Positions 15,001 to 25,444 of a stretch of 64,000 bases of DNA are shown piece after piece. The notes below the pieces were generated by a model. That model was not told where the DNA came from and made no database searches. It saw only the letters and a list, made by a program, of their open reading frames with translations. The translations under genes and the position numbers were made by a program. The DNA comes from Nematostella vectensis (taxonomy: Eukaryota; Cnidaria; Anthozoa; Actiniaria; Edwardsiidae), in assembly GCF_932526225.1 (NCBI RefSeq), contig NC_064034.1:10922887-10986886 (forward strand), in the 5' to 3' direction. How positions within the stretch are numbered: the stretch's first letter is position 1; each line of letters starts with the position of its first letter.

Positions 15001-18000
15001 GCGCTGTCTGTGAGGCGTTCACGTGTTTCGTGTAGATGCGCGCTGTCTTTGAGTCGTTCACGTGTTGGGTGTAGATGCGCGCTGTCTGTGAGTCGCTCAC
15101 GTGTTGTAGATGCGCACTGTCTCGAGTCGTTCACCTGTTGCGTGTAGATGCGCGCTGTCTGTGAGTCGCTCACGTGTTGCGTGTAGATGTGCGCTGTCTG
15201 TGAGTCGTTCACGTGTTGCGTGTAGATGCGCGCTGTCTGTGAGTCGCTCACGTGTTGCGTGTAGATGTGCGCTGTCTGTGAGTCGTTTACGTGTTGTGTG
15301 TAGTTGCGCGCTGTCTGTGAGTCGTTCACGTGTTGCGTGTAGATGCGCACTGTCTGTGATTCGTTCAAGTGTTGCGTGTAGATGCGTGCTGTCTGTGAGG
15401 CGTTCACGTGTTTCGTGTAGATGCGTGCTGTCTGTGAGTCGTTCACGTGTTGTGTGTAGATGCGTACTGTCTGTGAGTCGCTCACGTGTTGTAGATGCGC
15501 ACTGTCTTGAGTCGTTCACGTGTTTTGTGTAGATGTGCGCTGTCTGTGAGTCGTTCACGTGTTGCGTGTAGTTGTGCGCTGTCTGTGAGTCGCTCACGTG
15601 TTGCGTGTAGATGTGCGCTGTTTGTGAATCGTTTACGTGTTGCGTGTAGTTGCGCGCTGTCTGTGAGTCGTTCACGTGTTGCGTGTAGATGCGCACTGTC
15701 TGTGATTCGTTCACGTGTTGCGTGTAGATGCGTGCTGTCTGTGAGGCGTTCACGTGTTTCGTGTAGATGCGCGCTGTCTGTGAGTCGTTCACGTGTTGTG
15801 TGTAGATGCGTACTGTCTGTGAGTCGCTCACGTGTTGTAGATGCACACTGTCTCGAGTCGTTCACGTGTTGCGTGTAGATAAGCGTTGTCTATGAGTCGT
15901 TCACGTGCTACGTGTAGATGCGTGCTGTCTGTGAGGCGTTCACGTGTTTCGTGTAGATGCGTGCTGTCTGTGAGTCGTTCACGTGTTGTGTGTAGATGCG
16001 TACTGACTGTGAGTCGCTCACGTGTTGTAGATGCTCACTGTCTCGAGTCGTTCACGTGTTGCGTGTAGATGCGCGCTGTTTGTGAGTCATTCACGTGTTG
16101 CGTGTAGATACGCGCTGTCTGTGAGTCATTTACGTGTTGCGTGTGGATGCGCGCTGTCTGTGAGTCCTTCACGTGCTGCGTGTAGATACGCGCTGTCTGT
16201 TTGTCGTTCACGTGTTACGTGTAGATGCGCGCTGTCTGTGAGTCGCACACGTGTTGCGTTTTAATACCCGCTATCTTTGATTCACACGCCGCGCTTCGCG
16301 TAGTTGCATCCTACTTTTGAATCCGTTAAGAGATGTGTGGTATGTTGTTTGTATATCTACAGGTCTCGCGTACTTTGGCTATCCTTGCAGCACAAGCCTC
16401 GGAGCGAGCGTCAATGATGCGCACGGCGTCTCCGCCGCCTTCTCGGTTGCTCATGAAGTGGCACACAAGTGAGTTTATATTCTATTCCGTTGCTGAAAAA
16501 TGGTTATGACGTGAACCTTTGAGCTTTGACCATCACTGACGGCTTACTCTGACTAAAGTGGGCCGTCAGTTACACGGATCGAGTAGACGCTTCCGATCTA
16601 AAAAAAATTCACCGAGCTTTGAGGATGCTTACCTGAACCTCTTCTGCTTCTTTGAGGAATTAATAACACCCTGTAGAAACTTTTTATAGTGCTTCTCGTG
16701 AACATACTGTAAATCTATTGTTTCGACACTTTTATTTACAATTGTGAGGGGTGTGGCTGTTGGCTTTTGTTATCATTATTAAACAACTGTTTTCATTTGC
16801 CATTTCGCTCCAAACTTATCGATTACAAGTAAATCGTCATTTGGTGTTCTCTGGTTTGTTATAAAAATGCTTGTTTGTGTTTAGTTTTGGTGTTGATCAC
16901 GACTCCGGTTCATGTTATGATGGCTTTATAATGAGCGCTGGGCAAGCGACGGGAGTAAATGCCTTCAAGTGGTCTGCATGCAGCCAGACGACCCTAACAA
17001 GGGTATTCAGGTATCTTACTATGTACATGGTTACTGGTTAATGCCAGAGAGACTACAGGCAAGCTTTGGCAATGCTAGGCGGTATGCCTAGCAGCAAGAG
17101 GATCACCTTTTGACCAAGGGTATTCAGGTAATTTATGATATACATGATTACCTTCAAACACGCGGTTCCGCTATAAACGGGAAAGCTCCTCCTACTCCCG
17201 GGCTCAAGAACAATCAGTTATCAATCAGCCGTCAATGAGTCGAAATGTCATTCCTATCTTATCATTTCTAGACTTTTCCACCTAACATGGTTCTATTTAT
17301 AGTAAAGTAATGCTATACCAAGCGGTATGCGCTGTAAAATACGTGCATTTTACGGAAGCTCCCAAGGGCAATTCAACAACCAATTCAGAAGCAACTTTTT
17401 CGTGATTCACAAATCTTTTTCGCGATTCACAAATCTTTTTCGCGATTCACAAATCCTTTTCGTAATTCACAAATCCTTTTCGTGATTCACAAATCTTTTT
17501 TGCGATTCACAAACAAATCGGAAGTCTTGGAACGAACATGGCCCGTGAGGAACGCCTGCAGGTTTTCAGGTTTTTTTAGGGTTTACAGTGACGGTCACCA
17601 CACAAATAAAAACCTCGAGAAGATTGCTTCAGCAATGCTAGGTGGTCTGTGTAGCAGCAGGAGGGCCTTGACCAAGGTTTTCAGGTATCTTATGAAATAC
17701 ATCGATATCGTGATGGTAGAAAGATTATAAGCAAGCTTTAGAATAACTAGGTGGTCTGCATAGGCGTGGGGGAACCAGGGAAATAAATCAACACAATGTT
17801 GAAGTTGTACATCTTGATGCTCGTCCAAAAACGTTTGATTCATACATGACAAGGCACATGAATGCTTTATTTATAAAAGTGATGGTTGCTGTTTATTATA
17901 CACTAACGTTGACTTCTCTTCTTTTTAAACCTTTTCCAGCCAAGTCACGTGTTACGACAACAAACCACCAAAGGAAATCATTCTCCCCAGTCTTCCGCCC

Positions 18001-21000
18001 GGATATGAGTTTGATGGTGATCAACAATGCAAGTTTATATATGGCTCGCAATACACGCTCTGCCCTGTTACCACGGTAAGGTATACTCTAATGAACCCTA
18101 TTTCAGGACCTGCCTATACATATGCGCCTCGTTTTGGCGTGTACTTTCTCACGTGGTGCACACTTTATTCCAGAACAATTGTGGTACTCTTTTTTGCCTG
18201 CGCGGGTCTGATTGTATCACCTCTCGAGGCGGGCCCCCTGTGGACGGAACCCCATGCGGAAACAGAAAGGTAGCCCTCTCCGCTAATTATATTGTTTCAT
18301 ATTTGGCATAGTTATATTAACGTTTGCTTGAATATGATGTGTTTGTATGTAGTGGTGTGTCAGCGGTCATTGCGTGAGTGTCGGTACCAGTCTCCCACCT
18401 CCCATAAACGGTGGATGGGGGGCTTGGGGCCCGTATGGAGCCTGCTCAAGAACTTGTGGCGGTGGGGTACGTCATCGCTCTCGCAAATGCGACAGCCCAA
18501 GGTAAGGTTGGAAAACGTTTATTGGGAAGTCCCAAACATTGTAAATCATCTCATTTACTGGAAGGCACGTACGAACATACATCTATTTCAAAAAAAGGTT
18601 GTCAGTGCAAGTGGCGAATGGCAAATAGTAAATGGCAGTTCTAAGCCCGAACGGTGCTTCTGGGAACTAAGCATTCGTAAAATTAAAGGTGTTAAATAAA
18701 GTCTAGCAATGTCAGAGACATACATTGATGATCTTTAGTGGATAATTGTTTGATTTATCCATATTCTTCAGCATTTAGTAGAAATTTAATGAGACCCATG
18801 GTTCCTTTCGGTCCTAAAACTGCCATTTGCCAATCGCAATTTGCCGTTTCGTACTGACAACGTTTTTTGGAATAGGTATATTTGACCAATCTTATTGAGT
18901 AACTTATTTCTAAAAAAGCAACGTGTAGTGATATGTTTCTACAATTGCAGTCCTCAGCTTGGCGGCAAACCATGTGAGGGTAAACCTATCGGAGAATGGG
19001 TGATCTGTAACCAACAGGTGAGTAGGCTTCTCATCAAATGAAAAGAAAATTAAAAATAATACAAGCTGCAGCCAGCACTACCCATAATTGCTTAGTTTTA
19101 AATTCAATTTCAGTCCGTTATTTCATTTGAAACTTTTATTTCATGTGCATGTCTTTAGTTGACGATTACGATAGAAAGTGTCACTTGACCTACGGTTGAT
19201 GTGTACATTTTCAATCTTGTGTATTCCCAGGATTGCCCCCCAGGGGGTGATTCGTACCGTACTCTTCAGTGCAAGGCCAAGTCTTCAAGTTATGATAAGT
19301 ACTATCCATGTGAGTACAAATAAGCCTTGCCGCTAGTAGTCAGATAATGGTCTTACAATAGGTCATGTAAAGTACTATCCATGTGAGCACAATGAAGCCA
19401 CGCCGCTAGTAGTCAGATAATGGTCTTACAATAGGTCATGTAAAGTACTATCCATGTGAGCACAATGAAGCCACGCCGCTAGTAGTCAGATAATGGTCTT
19501 AAAAAGCCCTTGCCAGCCGCTCCTTTGGTATACTTCTCAACCAATATTGGAAGACATATTTTGAAAAGAAATCTCAAAGTAACCAGGATTTTTTTATACC
19601 GCTCCTTTGGTATGCTTCTCAACCAATATTGGAAGACATATTTTGAGAAGAAATCTCAAAGTAACCAGGATTTTTTTATTCACTGAAATCAATAAAAAAT
19701 ATCGAATGAGCATTGAGCAGCTCCTCCAAATCAGCCGATGAGTGATTGATGATTAATGGTAACTGATGATGATTAATAATAAGTGATGATTAATTCATTC
19801 TCACACTCGTCAATTTCCTAAAATGACAAAATGGCCGTTGACAGAGACTCGGATAGTCCGGAGGGCGAGTAACTATAGACCGTGCAAACTCAGGAAAAAC
19901 TGCACCTGGCTTTATAATGGGATATTTCTCCGCTCTAGATGGTGATCCGTGCACGCTGTGGTGTATTGAAGGCTCGTCGGCCACAATTGAGGGCTACGTC
20001 GAAGACGGGACAAAGTATGACCCGTCTGACCCGAAAAATCGAGACATCTGCATCGATGGCGTAAGAGTGGTAGGTACCAAAGCCTTCATTCCTCTCTATA
20101 GAAGATATAGACCGTGAGCTCATTTTTATCCCCTTACATGGATGGCTATAGAATGTGACGCTCTGATTGGCTCATTTTTGTCTACTTTCATGAAAGGCTG
20201 TAGAATGTGAGATGTGATTGGCTCATTATTTGTCCCCTCACATGACAGGCTGTTGGATGCGACGACATCATTGGATCAGGGAATATCTTTGACAGGTGTT
20301 TTAAGTGCAAGGCCGACGGTGGCAGCTGCATTCGCAAGGAGTTCTCCTACACAAAGAACTGGGTGAAATTCGGTATGGCAATGAGCCCTCTCTGGCCGTT
20401 ATAGTTTTCTATGTGGATGCTCTAATCATAGCAATACTCTGCTACATAATTTCGTTTCATTGTACTTATCCCTCGTTCTTTAGAAATTAGGATGAGCTCT
20501 TATGGAGAACAATTGTGGCGGGGTATTCTGCACTGCTAGTTTCGTTAATAGACACATATCCTTTCCCCAGGGCTTGACAATGCCGACCCGATGCTCGAGC
20601 TTCCTAACGGAACTACAAGATGCGTGATCAGGGAGAATTCACCTACTAAGAATATTGTCGGTTAGTTGCTGAACAGTTTTTTGCAGATGCTTGTAAAGAA
20701 GATAGCTAAACAGGGTGCATAAATTTTGATTGCCACATAGACACATGCCTCAAAGTTATAGTGAGGCCCGCGTTACAGTGGTCACCAAAAGTTATGAGGA
20801 AGCTAGCCAACCGTTTAGATTGACACGAACCCCATAACTAGGAGAATTCCGTCGTGGTCTAATGTGCACTTGAGTATTTTTATGCCTCTCTGTTGAGCTG
20901 GTTGAAGTTCATTTCAATCTTGCATTTTCTTGCATTGCCTATCAATGAGCCGTATTCAATACAAATGCATGTAAATTAAGGTGAAACAATCGTCTCGATT

Positions 21001-24000
21001 TATTTGCATGCATTTGCATTGAATACGGCTTATAGATAAGGCGACGTTTGGACTTAGCCCTTGTCAAGGTGGCCAGCGTGCGTCGCAATGTAAGAGGTTT
21101 CTGTAATATCTCCGCTAGGTAAAGTTTTCATGACCACAATGATTTGCCCGTGAAGGTAATGTCAATTAAATTTCTCGCCTGTTCTATTGCCACACCAGTG
21201 TTATGGGACTCTCGAAGAATTGAAGTTCGATTAAGCTCGTTCGATTGATAAGTATAGGCGAAATGAGCTCCGTGTGTCTGATAGGCTATATATTTTTTCA
21301 GTTTAAAATTTCTAACAATATGTGTGTTTTTTTTCACTTTTTTCATCAGTTATGAAAATCAAAAATAGCCAGGAATTGATTTTCCCGAACGCAATATCAG
21401 GATCAAAGGACGTCGCAGGCACGACAGTGCATTACATCCGCGGAGGCCCGTCAAGTGAAGAGAAAATGTACTTTGATGGGCCTACAACGCAAGCGCTTGT
21501 ACCTTTGGTACGTAAACACATGACGGCTATTGATCACCTTCATGTGACTGGGCCCACCTCACTTTTGGCGATTCTGTAAATAAATATCACTTTTGGGGGC
21601 TATTTGGGGTTAGCAGTGATGTATTGGAGATCACTTGGCATTTTGGGAGGCAAACTCTCGCGCCTTCCGGATTTTGGCGGAAAAATAACAATAACAAAAA
21701 GCGAACTATTTAAGCGCTAACGAATCATCCAAAAAGATATTTGTCAAAAAAGCGCTCATTTTAATTGAAAGATTGTGTTTTTTCGTCGCTTTTTGGTGTG
21801 ACAGCCAAGGCCAATTCTTTGTTTATTTTAACGTGCGTTTTCCACTCTAAAAGGCACGCGTTTTGTTATGCAAGTCCCCTATAACGCCTAAAGATATCGG
21901 TGCTTATGCGGTCTCAATAAGATATTGTCGATGCTAAACTAAAGGAGGCAGTGTGTGTTTCAATTAAGGCAAGTATGTATGTCAAAGTTTCTTAAACCTT
22001 CAGTTCTCCTCTAATGAGAATTCCCTGTTTTTAGTTTGCCTATTTTGGTACGACAAATGTTGGCTACACGATAACATACCACGAGCCAGGCCTGGCCGCA
22101 CAGACCGCTTTCGTGTGGAAGACCCATTACACGGGGAATTGCAGTAAATCCTGCGCACAAGGTGAAGCTGGATAAATGACATCCGCGCTGTCAGACATGC
22201 AATAGAATTCTTTATAAACTATAAAGCCTGGTTTTCACTAGGACACAATCGCAACGCAAGAAATTGTCCGATTCTCACTAAAAGACAATTGCAAGAGCAA
22301 GCGCAAGAGACATCTGCTGGATTTTCCTGCGCCGATTCCCACTTATGTTCCGCTTGCGTTTGTGCTTGCCTCCTACTGAAAACCAACCTTAAAGTACACA
22401 AAACATACCATTTCAGGCTACAGACCTCAAGCTGTCACATGTCACCGAGGAGACGATAACTCTCTAGTGAGCGGTACCTTCTGCGACTCTGGATCGAGGC
22501 CAAGTGACATGGCATTATGCAATGATGTGCCTTGTCCCGCAAGGTAACGATCACGCTGAGACTTCCAATGATTTCAACAACCACACGTATTACGCTTTTT
22601 ACCTACCAAGCGTAGACACCTCATCTTTCAGATTTGAATAACACTTTCCTCTACCATAATATTGCTCGAAAAGCGCCTCCCCCAAATAAGCGCATTCTCC
22701 GAATAAGCGCCTCGACTAACAGGAAAATTATTAATAAGCGCCTTCCCCAAATAGTGCCACGCCTCAACGTATTGCATTTTTTTTTTAAATCTAGGGCAAG
22801 GGGACTGTACGTTAGAGGGAAAGTAACGAAAACTGGCAGTACTACCCGTTATAACATTTGGTAAAATAATTTGTTTCGTTATGGTTCTGCGAGGATTTTT
22901 ACTCCCTGTACTTTGCAATAGAAAGCGAGAAAAAGATCTAGCGCCTTTTCCATCTAAGCGCCTCGAATGGGACGAACAAAATGAGCGCTTGGCGGTAATT
23001 AGAGCAATAAAAGTAATATTTAGCAAAGCCAATTTAAAACCCTTGCTGCCTTAATGATACCCCTTCTAGATGCATTTGCCGCACGGTTTCACACACTTAG
23101 GCATGCATGCATTCGCTGCTCACCTCGAAACATTACGGTCAACGGCATTGGGTCGTGTAGCAGCTCAGAAGATTTCACCTGATTGGATTGATACAACACA
23201 GGCAAAACAATAGAACGGGAATACAATAGAACAATGAGGTAATCCAGCCAATCCTGTTAGGCCTTACGAGCGGGCTGCTACATTACTGACGGCATTCTTA
23301 ATCAAATACTGCATCTTCTTTTTTGTTTTTGTTCTGTTAGTTGGATTCCCGAGCCATGGGAGTTGTGTTCAAAGCTTTGCGGTGGTGGTAACACGACTCG
23401 ACTGGTGCCATGCATCCAGCGCGTCACGCAAGAAATAGTGCGTGGAGTAGAGTACCGATACTGCGAGGGACAAGTCCGACCTCCTCTAACATCCACCTGT
23501 AATCAAATAGACTGCAACCCTGAGTGGCAGGTCGGCACGTGGTCCTCGGTAAGATCCTCTAACATCCACCTGTAATCAAATAGACTGCAACCCTGAGTGG
23601 CAGGTCGGCACGTGGTCCTCGGTAAGATCCTCTAACATCCACCTGTAATCAAATAGACTGCAACCCTGAGTGGCAGGTCGGCACGTGGTCCTCGGTAAGA
23701 TCCTCTAACATCCACCTGTAATCAAATAGACTGCAACCCTGAGTGGCAGGTCGGCACGTGGTCCTCGGTAAGATCCTCTAACATCCACCTGTAATCAAAT
23801 AGACTGCAACCCTGAGTGGCAGGTCGGCACGTGGTCCTCGGTAAGATCCTCTAACATCCACCTGTAATCAAATAGACTGCAACCCTGAGTGGCAGGTCGG
23901 CACGTGGTCCTCGGTAAGATCCTCTAACATCCACCTGTAATCAAATAGACTGCAACCCTGAGTGGCAGGTCGGCACGTGGTCCTCGGTAAGATCCTCTAA

Positions 24001-25444
24001 CATCCACCTGTAATCAAATAGACTGCAACCCTGAGTGGCAGGTCGGCACGTGGTCCTCGGTAAGATCCTCTAACATCCACCTGTAATCAAATAGACTGCA
24101 ACCCTGAGTGGCAGGTCGGCATGTGGTCCTCGGTAAGATCCTCTAACATCCACCTGTAATCAAATAGACTGCAACCCTGAGTGGCAGGTCGGCACGTGGT
24201 CCTCGGTAAGATCCTCTAACATCCACCTGTAATCAAATAGACTGCAACCCTGAGTGGCAGGTCGGCATGTGGTCCTCGGTAAGATCCTCTAACATCCACC
24301 TGTAATCAAATAGACTGCAACCCTGAGTGGCAGGTCGGCACGTGGTCCTCGGTAAGATCCTCTAACATCCACCTGTAATCAAATAGACTGCAACCCTGAG
24401 TGGCAGGTCGGCACGTGGTCCTCGGTAAGATCCTCTAACATCCACCTGTAATCAAATAGACTGCAACCCTGAGTGGCAGGTCGGCACGTGGTCCTCGGTA
24501 AGATCCTCTAACATCCACCTGTAATCAAATAGACTGCAACCCTGAGTGGCAGGTCGGCACGTGGTCCTCGGTAAGATCCTCTAACATCCACCTGTAATCA
24601 AATAGACTGCAACCCTGAGTGGCAGGTCGGCACGTGGTCCTCGGTAAGATCCTCTAACATCCACCTGTAATCAAATAGACTGCAACCCTGAGTGGCAGGT
24701 CGGCACGTGGTCCTCGGTAAGATCCTCTAACATCCACCTGTAATCAAATAGACTGCAACCCTGAGTGGTCCTCGGTAAGAAGAATACCCGCGAACATCAT
24801 CATATTTAATTAACAATTATCTAAAAGTGAATATCTAGGGATAATTATATTGTTTGTGATGATGATGATGATAATCTGATGATGATGATGATGGCGATGT
24901 TAGTGATAATGATTATGATGATGGTTTTAATGATGATGATGACGAAAACCATGTTTCTAATAATGGATAATGATGATGATAATGCTGGTTATGATAACAA
25001 TAATGTCATTGATGATGATGTTGATGATAATGATGATTATGATGATGATTATAATACAGGTGATTATAATAATAGTGTTAGTGACGGTGACAATGGTGGT
25101 GACGATAATGATGCTAATATCTTTGATAACGACAATGATAAATCTTATGATAAAGATAATGTTTGTGCTGATAATTAAGATGGTATACTTTAAGGGATGT
25201 TTATTTTCAGTGTCGCGGTCCAAGAGGCTTACCAGGAATAGCTATTCGTGACGTCATTTGCCGACAGCTGCTAGCCAATGGCAGCTTTATTCAAGCAGAA
25301 CCTGAGAGATGCAAGGCCGTCTCAACGCGCTCGTACCAGACCTCCATGAATTGCACGGTCACTGCTGGAAGTACACCGCTGACCGAATGTAACATTCTAT
25401 GGATTCTAACTTTGCTATTTACGACGATTACAATAGTTTTATGA
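52..25444 (+). CDS. ADAMTS-type metalloprotease, gene A (23 exons, complete)
   Basis: Spliced model; all GT-AG junctions and phases agree, giving about 990 aa. Exons: 52-135, 301-391, 12228-12508, 12640-12790, 13078-13232, 13700-13783, 13927-14060, 14184-14218, 16363-16468, 16885-17010, 17940-18075, 18174-18269, 18353-18501, 18951-19017, 19231-19309, 19939-20069, 20249-20372, 20571-20660, 21350-21507, 22035-22161, 22417-22543, 23341-23548, 25211-25444. Residues 1-28 are a signal peptide. Then come a propeptide ending in a furin site (RTRR, cleavage after about 219), a reprolysin domain with zinc motif HEVAHNFGVDHD (369-380) and Met-turn IMSAG (389-393), a disintegrin-like region (416-493), a central TSP1 repeat ([17 protein letters not shown], from 514), a cysteine-rich and spacer region, and three C-terminal TSP1 repeats. 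The glutamate and three histidines needed for catalysis are present. By family knowledge it is a secreted zinc endopeptidase acting on matrix or cell-surface proteins. The C-terminus is odd: about 17 hydrophobic residues precede the stop, like a GPI-anchor signal. A possible AATAAA signal lies at 25514. Convergent with gene B. Confidence 0.92.
1282..5036. repeat. Six-copy tandem satellite, unit about 623-630 bp
   Basis: Six copies in direct orientation; the landmark TGTTGTAGACAGGGGTGATC recurs at about 1301, 1931, 2556, 3179, 3806 and 4435. Copies differ by single substitutions and homopolymer length, so the array is fairly young. The short open frames repeated on both strands are by-products of the repetition: they are not conserved between copies except by sequence identity, and stops vary. 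A diverged relative of part of the unit lies at about 39985-40170. Confidence 0.93.
6605..8147. mobile_element. Non-autonomous DNA transposon with long terminal inverted repeats, Mutator-like
   Basis: Begins GGGTGTCTACAAAACGAAGA and ends with its exact reverse complement. The inverted repeat continues for about 280 bp (to about 6890 and from about 7870) with some mismatches, including repeated AAAGCTACGACCCC blocks. It is flanked by a perfect 10-bp direct repeat TCCGGTCGAT (6595-6604 and 8148-8157), the target site duplication. Length is 1543 bp and no long reading frame is present, so it needs a transposase in trans. A 9-11 bp duplication with long inverted repeats fits the Mutator superfamily best; the family assignment is inference. 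Confidence 0.85.
10461..11262. mobile_element. Nested 802-bp inverted-repeat element carrying a gene fragment
   Basis: Starts TTCCCTGCTAGCAGAGGCCT and ends with its complement; the inverted repeat runs about 80 bp through GGCTGGAGTTCGCGAGG to CCATGGGTCG. Flanked by a perfect 9-bp direct repeat TAGTCACAT (10452-10460 and 11263-11271). The long inverted repeat and 9-bp duplication are typical of Mutator-like elements. The interior carries a degenerate coding segment with zinc-finger-like cysteine pairs. Confidence 0.85.
10652..11094 (+). pseudogene. Frameshifted treble-clef/ZAD-like zinc-domain fragment inside the nested element
   Basis: An open frame from the ATG at 10652 gives a Lys-rich start, then [20 protein letters not shown] and a Leu-rich stretch. 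Near 10905 the frame must shift by one to continue as [18 protein letters not shown]; a TAA then interrupts before a further readable stretch ([20 protein letters not shown]) ending at about 11094. Two CxxC pairs about 50 residues apart suggest a treble-clef zinc domain of the ZAD kind. It looks like a captured host gene fragment or the start of a lost element protein. The family is not firmly recognised. Confidence 0.5.
13303..13514. mobile_element. MITE with GGGGACTTGCGCTAAG/CACGTGA ends, copy 1
   Basis: The left end reads GGGGACTTGCGCTAAGCGAT then CACGTGAC, with GGCGGCAAACTAGCGCGCGC further in; the right end is GTCACGTGATCTATTAGCAC then AAGTCCCC, an imperfect reverse complement. No coding capacity. 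It lies in intron 5 of gene A. Three related copies lie at about 21640-21890, 37866-38026 and 56262-56537. Confidence 0.7.
14240..16265. repeat. 39-bp minisatellite, about 50 copies, CACGTG in nearly every unit
   Basis: The unit is about GTAGATGCGCGCTGTCTGTG AGTCGTTCACGTGTTGCGT, repeated with variants. Because 39 is divisible by three and the unit lacks stops, long spurious frames appear on both strands. Shorter variants (GTTGTAGATGCTCACTGTCT CGAG) recur at about 14795, 15105, 15490, 15835 and 16025, showing a higher-order structure of several hundred bases. The array fills the intron between exons 8 and 9 of gene A, inside the catalytic-domain coding region. Confidence 0.95.
17160..17365. 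mobile_element. Truncated copy of the TTAA element (left end)
   Basis: GGTTCCGCTATAAACGGGAA AGCTCCTCC and the following CAATCAGTTATCAATCAGCC match the left end of the element at 57916-59551, as does TATTTATAGTAAAGTAATG. The right terminus is missing. Confidence 0.65.
17397..17515. repeat. Short tandem repeat, unit about 19-20 bp
   Basis: The unit TTCGCGATTCACAAATCTTT is repeated about six times with C/T variants, in intron 10 of gene A. Confidence 0.85.
19297..19505 (+). repeat. 73-bp tandem repeat carrying the exon 15 splice donor (gene A)
   Basis: Exon 15 ends AAGTACTATCCAT followed by donor GTGAG. The same 18 bases recur at about 19370 and 19443, each followed by CGCTAGTAGTCAGATAATGG and GTCTTA. 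There are thus three consecutive donor copies at 73-bp spacing; only the first fits the coding phase model. Confidence 0.9.
19515..19685. repeat. Two-copy direct repeat, about 82 bp
   Basis: CGCTCCTTTGGTATACTTCT CAACCAATATTGG through AAGTAACCAGGATTTTTTTA appears twice. A related GAGAAGAAATCTCAAAGT block lies at about 46589-46606, so it is part of a dispersed repeat. Confidence 0.85.
20937..21045. mobile_element. Short palindromic MITE-like element
   Basis: TGAGCCGTATTCAATACAAA TGCATG is mirrored by GCATTTGCATTGAATACGGC after a short spacer. About 105 bp, no coding potential, intronic in gene A. Confidence 0.6.
21640..21890. mobile_element. MITE copy 2 (diverged)
   Basis: Shares GGCAAACTCTCGCGCCTTCC and the GCGGAAAAATAACAATAACA stretch with the copies at 13303 and 56262, and ends in GCAAGTCCCCTATAACGCC. 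The left terminus is eroded. Intronic in gene A. Confidence 0.5.
22655..22995. repeat. Dispersed AAGCGCCTC-type repeat
   Basis: Several AATAAGCGC/AAGCGCCT motifs cluster at both ends (22670-22760 and 22940-22995) around a short unrelated middle, as in a transposable-element remnant. It fills most of intron 21 of gene A. No recognisable coding sequence. Confidence 0.45.
23483..24780 (+). repeat. 73-bp minisatellite made of 66 bp of exon 22 plus its splice donor, about 17 extra copies
   Basis: The last 66 coding bases of exon 22 (encoding [23 protein letters not shown]) and the donor GTAAGAT are repeated head to tail, almost identical in every copy (donors at 23549, 23622, 23695 and so on). 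The last unit has an internal deletion. Reading through any donor gives an in-frame TAA within the next unit, so the first donor must be used for a full-length protein. Confidence 0.97.
24855..25165. repeat. GAT/ATG-rich microsatellite
   Basis: Degenerate GATGAT/AATGAT trinucleotide tract between the 73-bp array and the last exon of gene A. The apparent Asp-rich and Met-rich frames on it are low-complexity artefacts. Confidence 0.9.

Larger units (their letters stand above)
17040..17730 (+). pseudogene. Two decayed duplicates of the exon 10 3' end and splice donor (gene A)
   Basis: Exon 10 ends ACAAGGGTATTCAG followed by donor GTATCTTACTATGTACATG. Downstream the same block recurs at about 17100-17145 (TGACCAAGGGTATTCAGGTA ATTTATGATATACATG) and about 17650-17720 (TGACCAAGGTTTTCAGGTAT CTTATGAAATACATCG), each preceded by a partly preserved exon tail and followed by the same GCAAGCTTT intron motif. 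They carry in-frame breaks and are not used in the reconstructed protein. Confidence 0.75.

Noticed and set aside
14227-16264. Long open frames on both strands with Cys/Arg-rich or Gln-Thr-His repeats
   Set aside because: They arise because the 39-bp minisatellite unit is a multiple of three without stops; they lie in an intron between exons that join in phase.
23483-24780. Possible CRISPR array
   Set aside because: Units are contiguous with no unique spacers, in a eukaryotic gene, and equal to exon sequence.
24879-25251. Asp-rich and Met/Ile-rich frames
   Set aside because: Degenerate GAT microsatellite, intronic in gene A.
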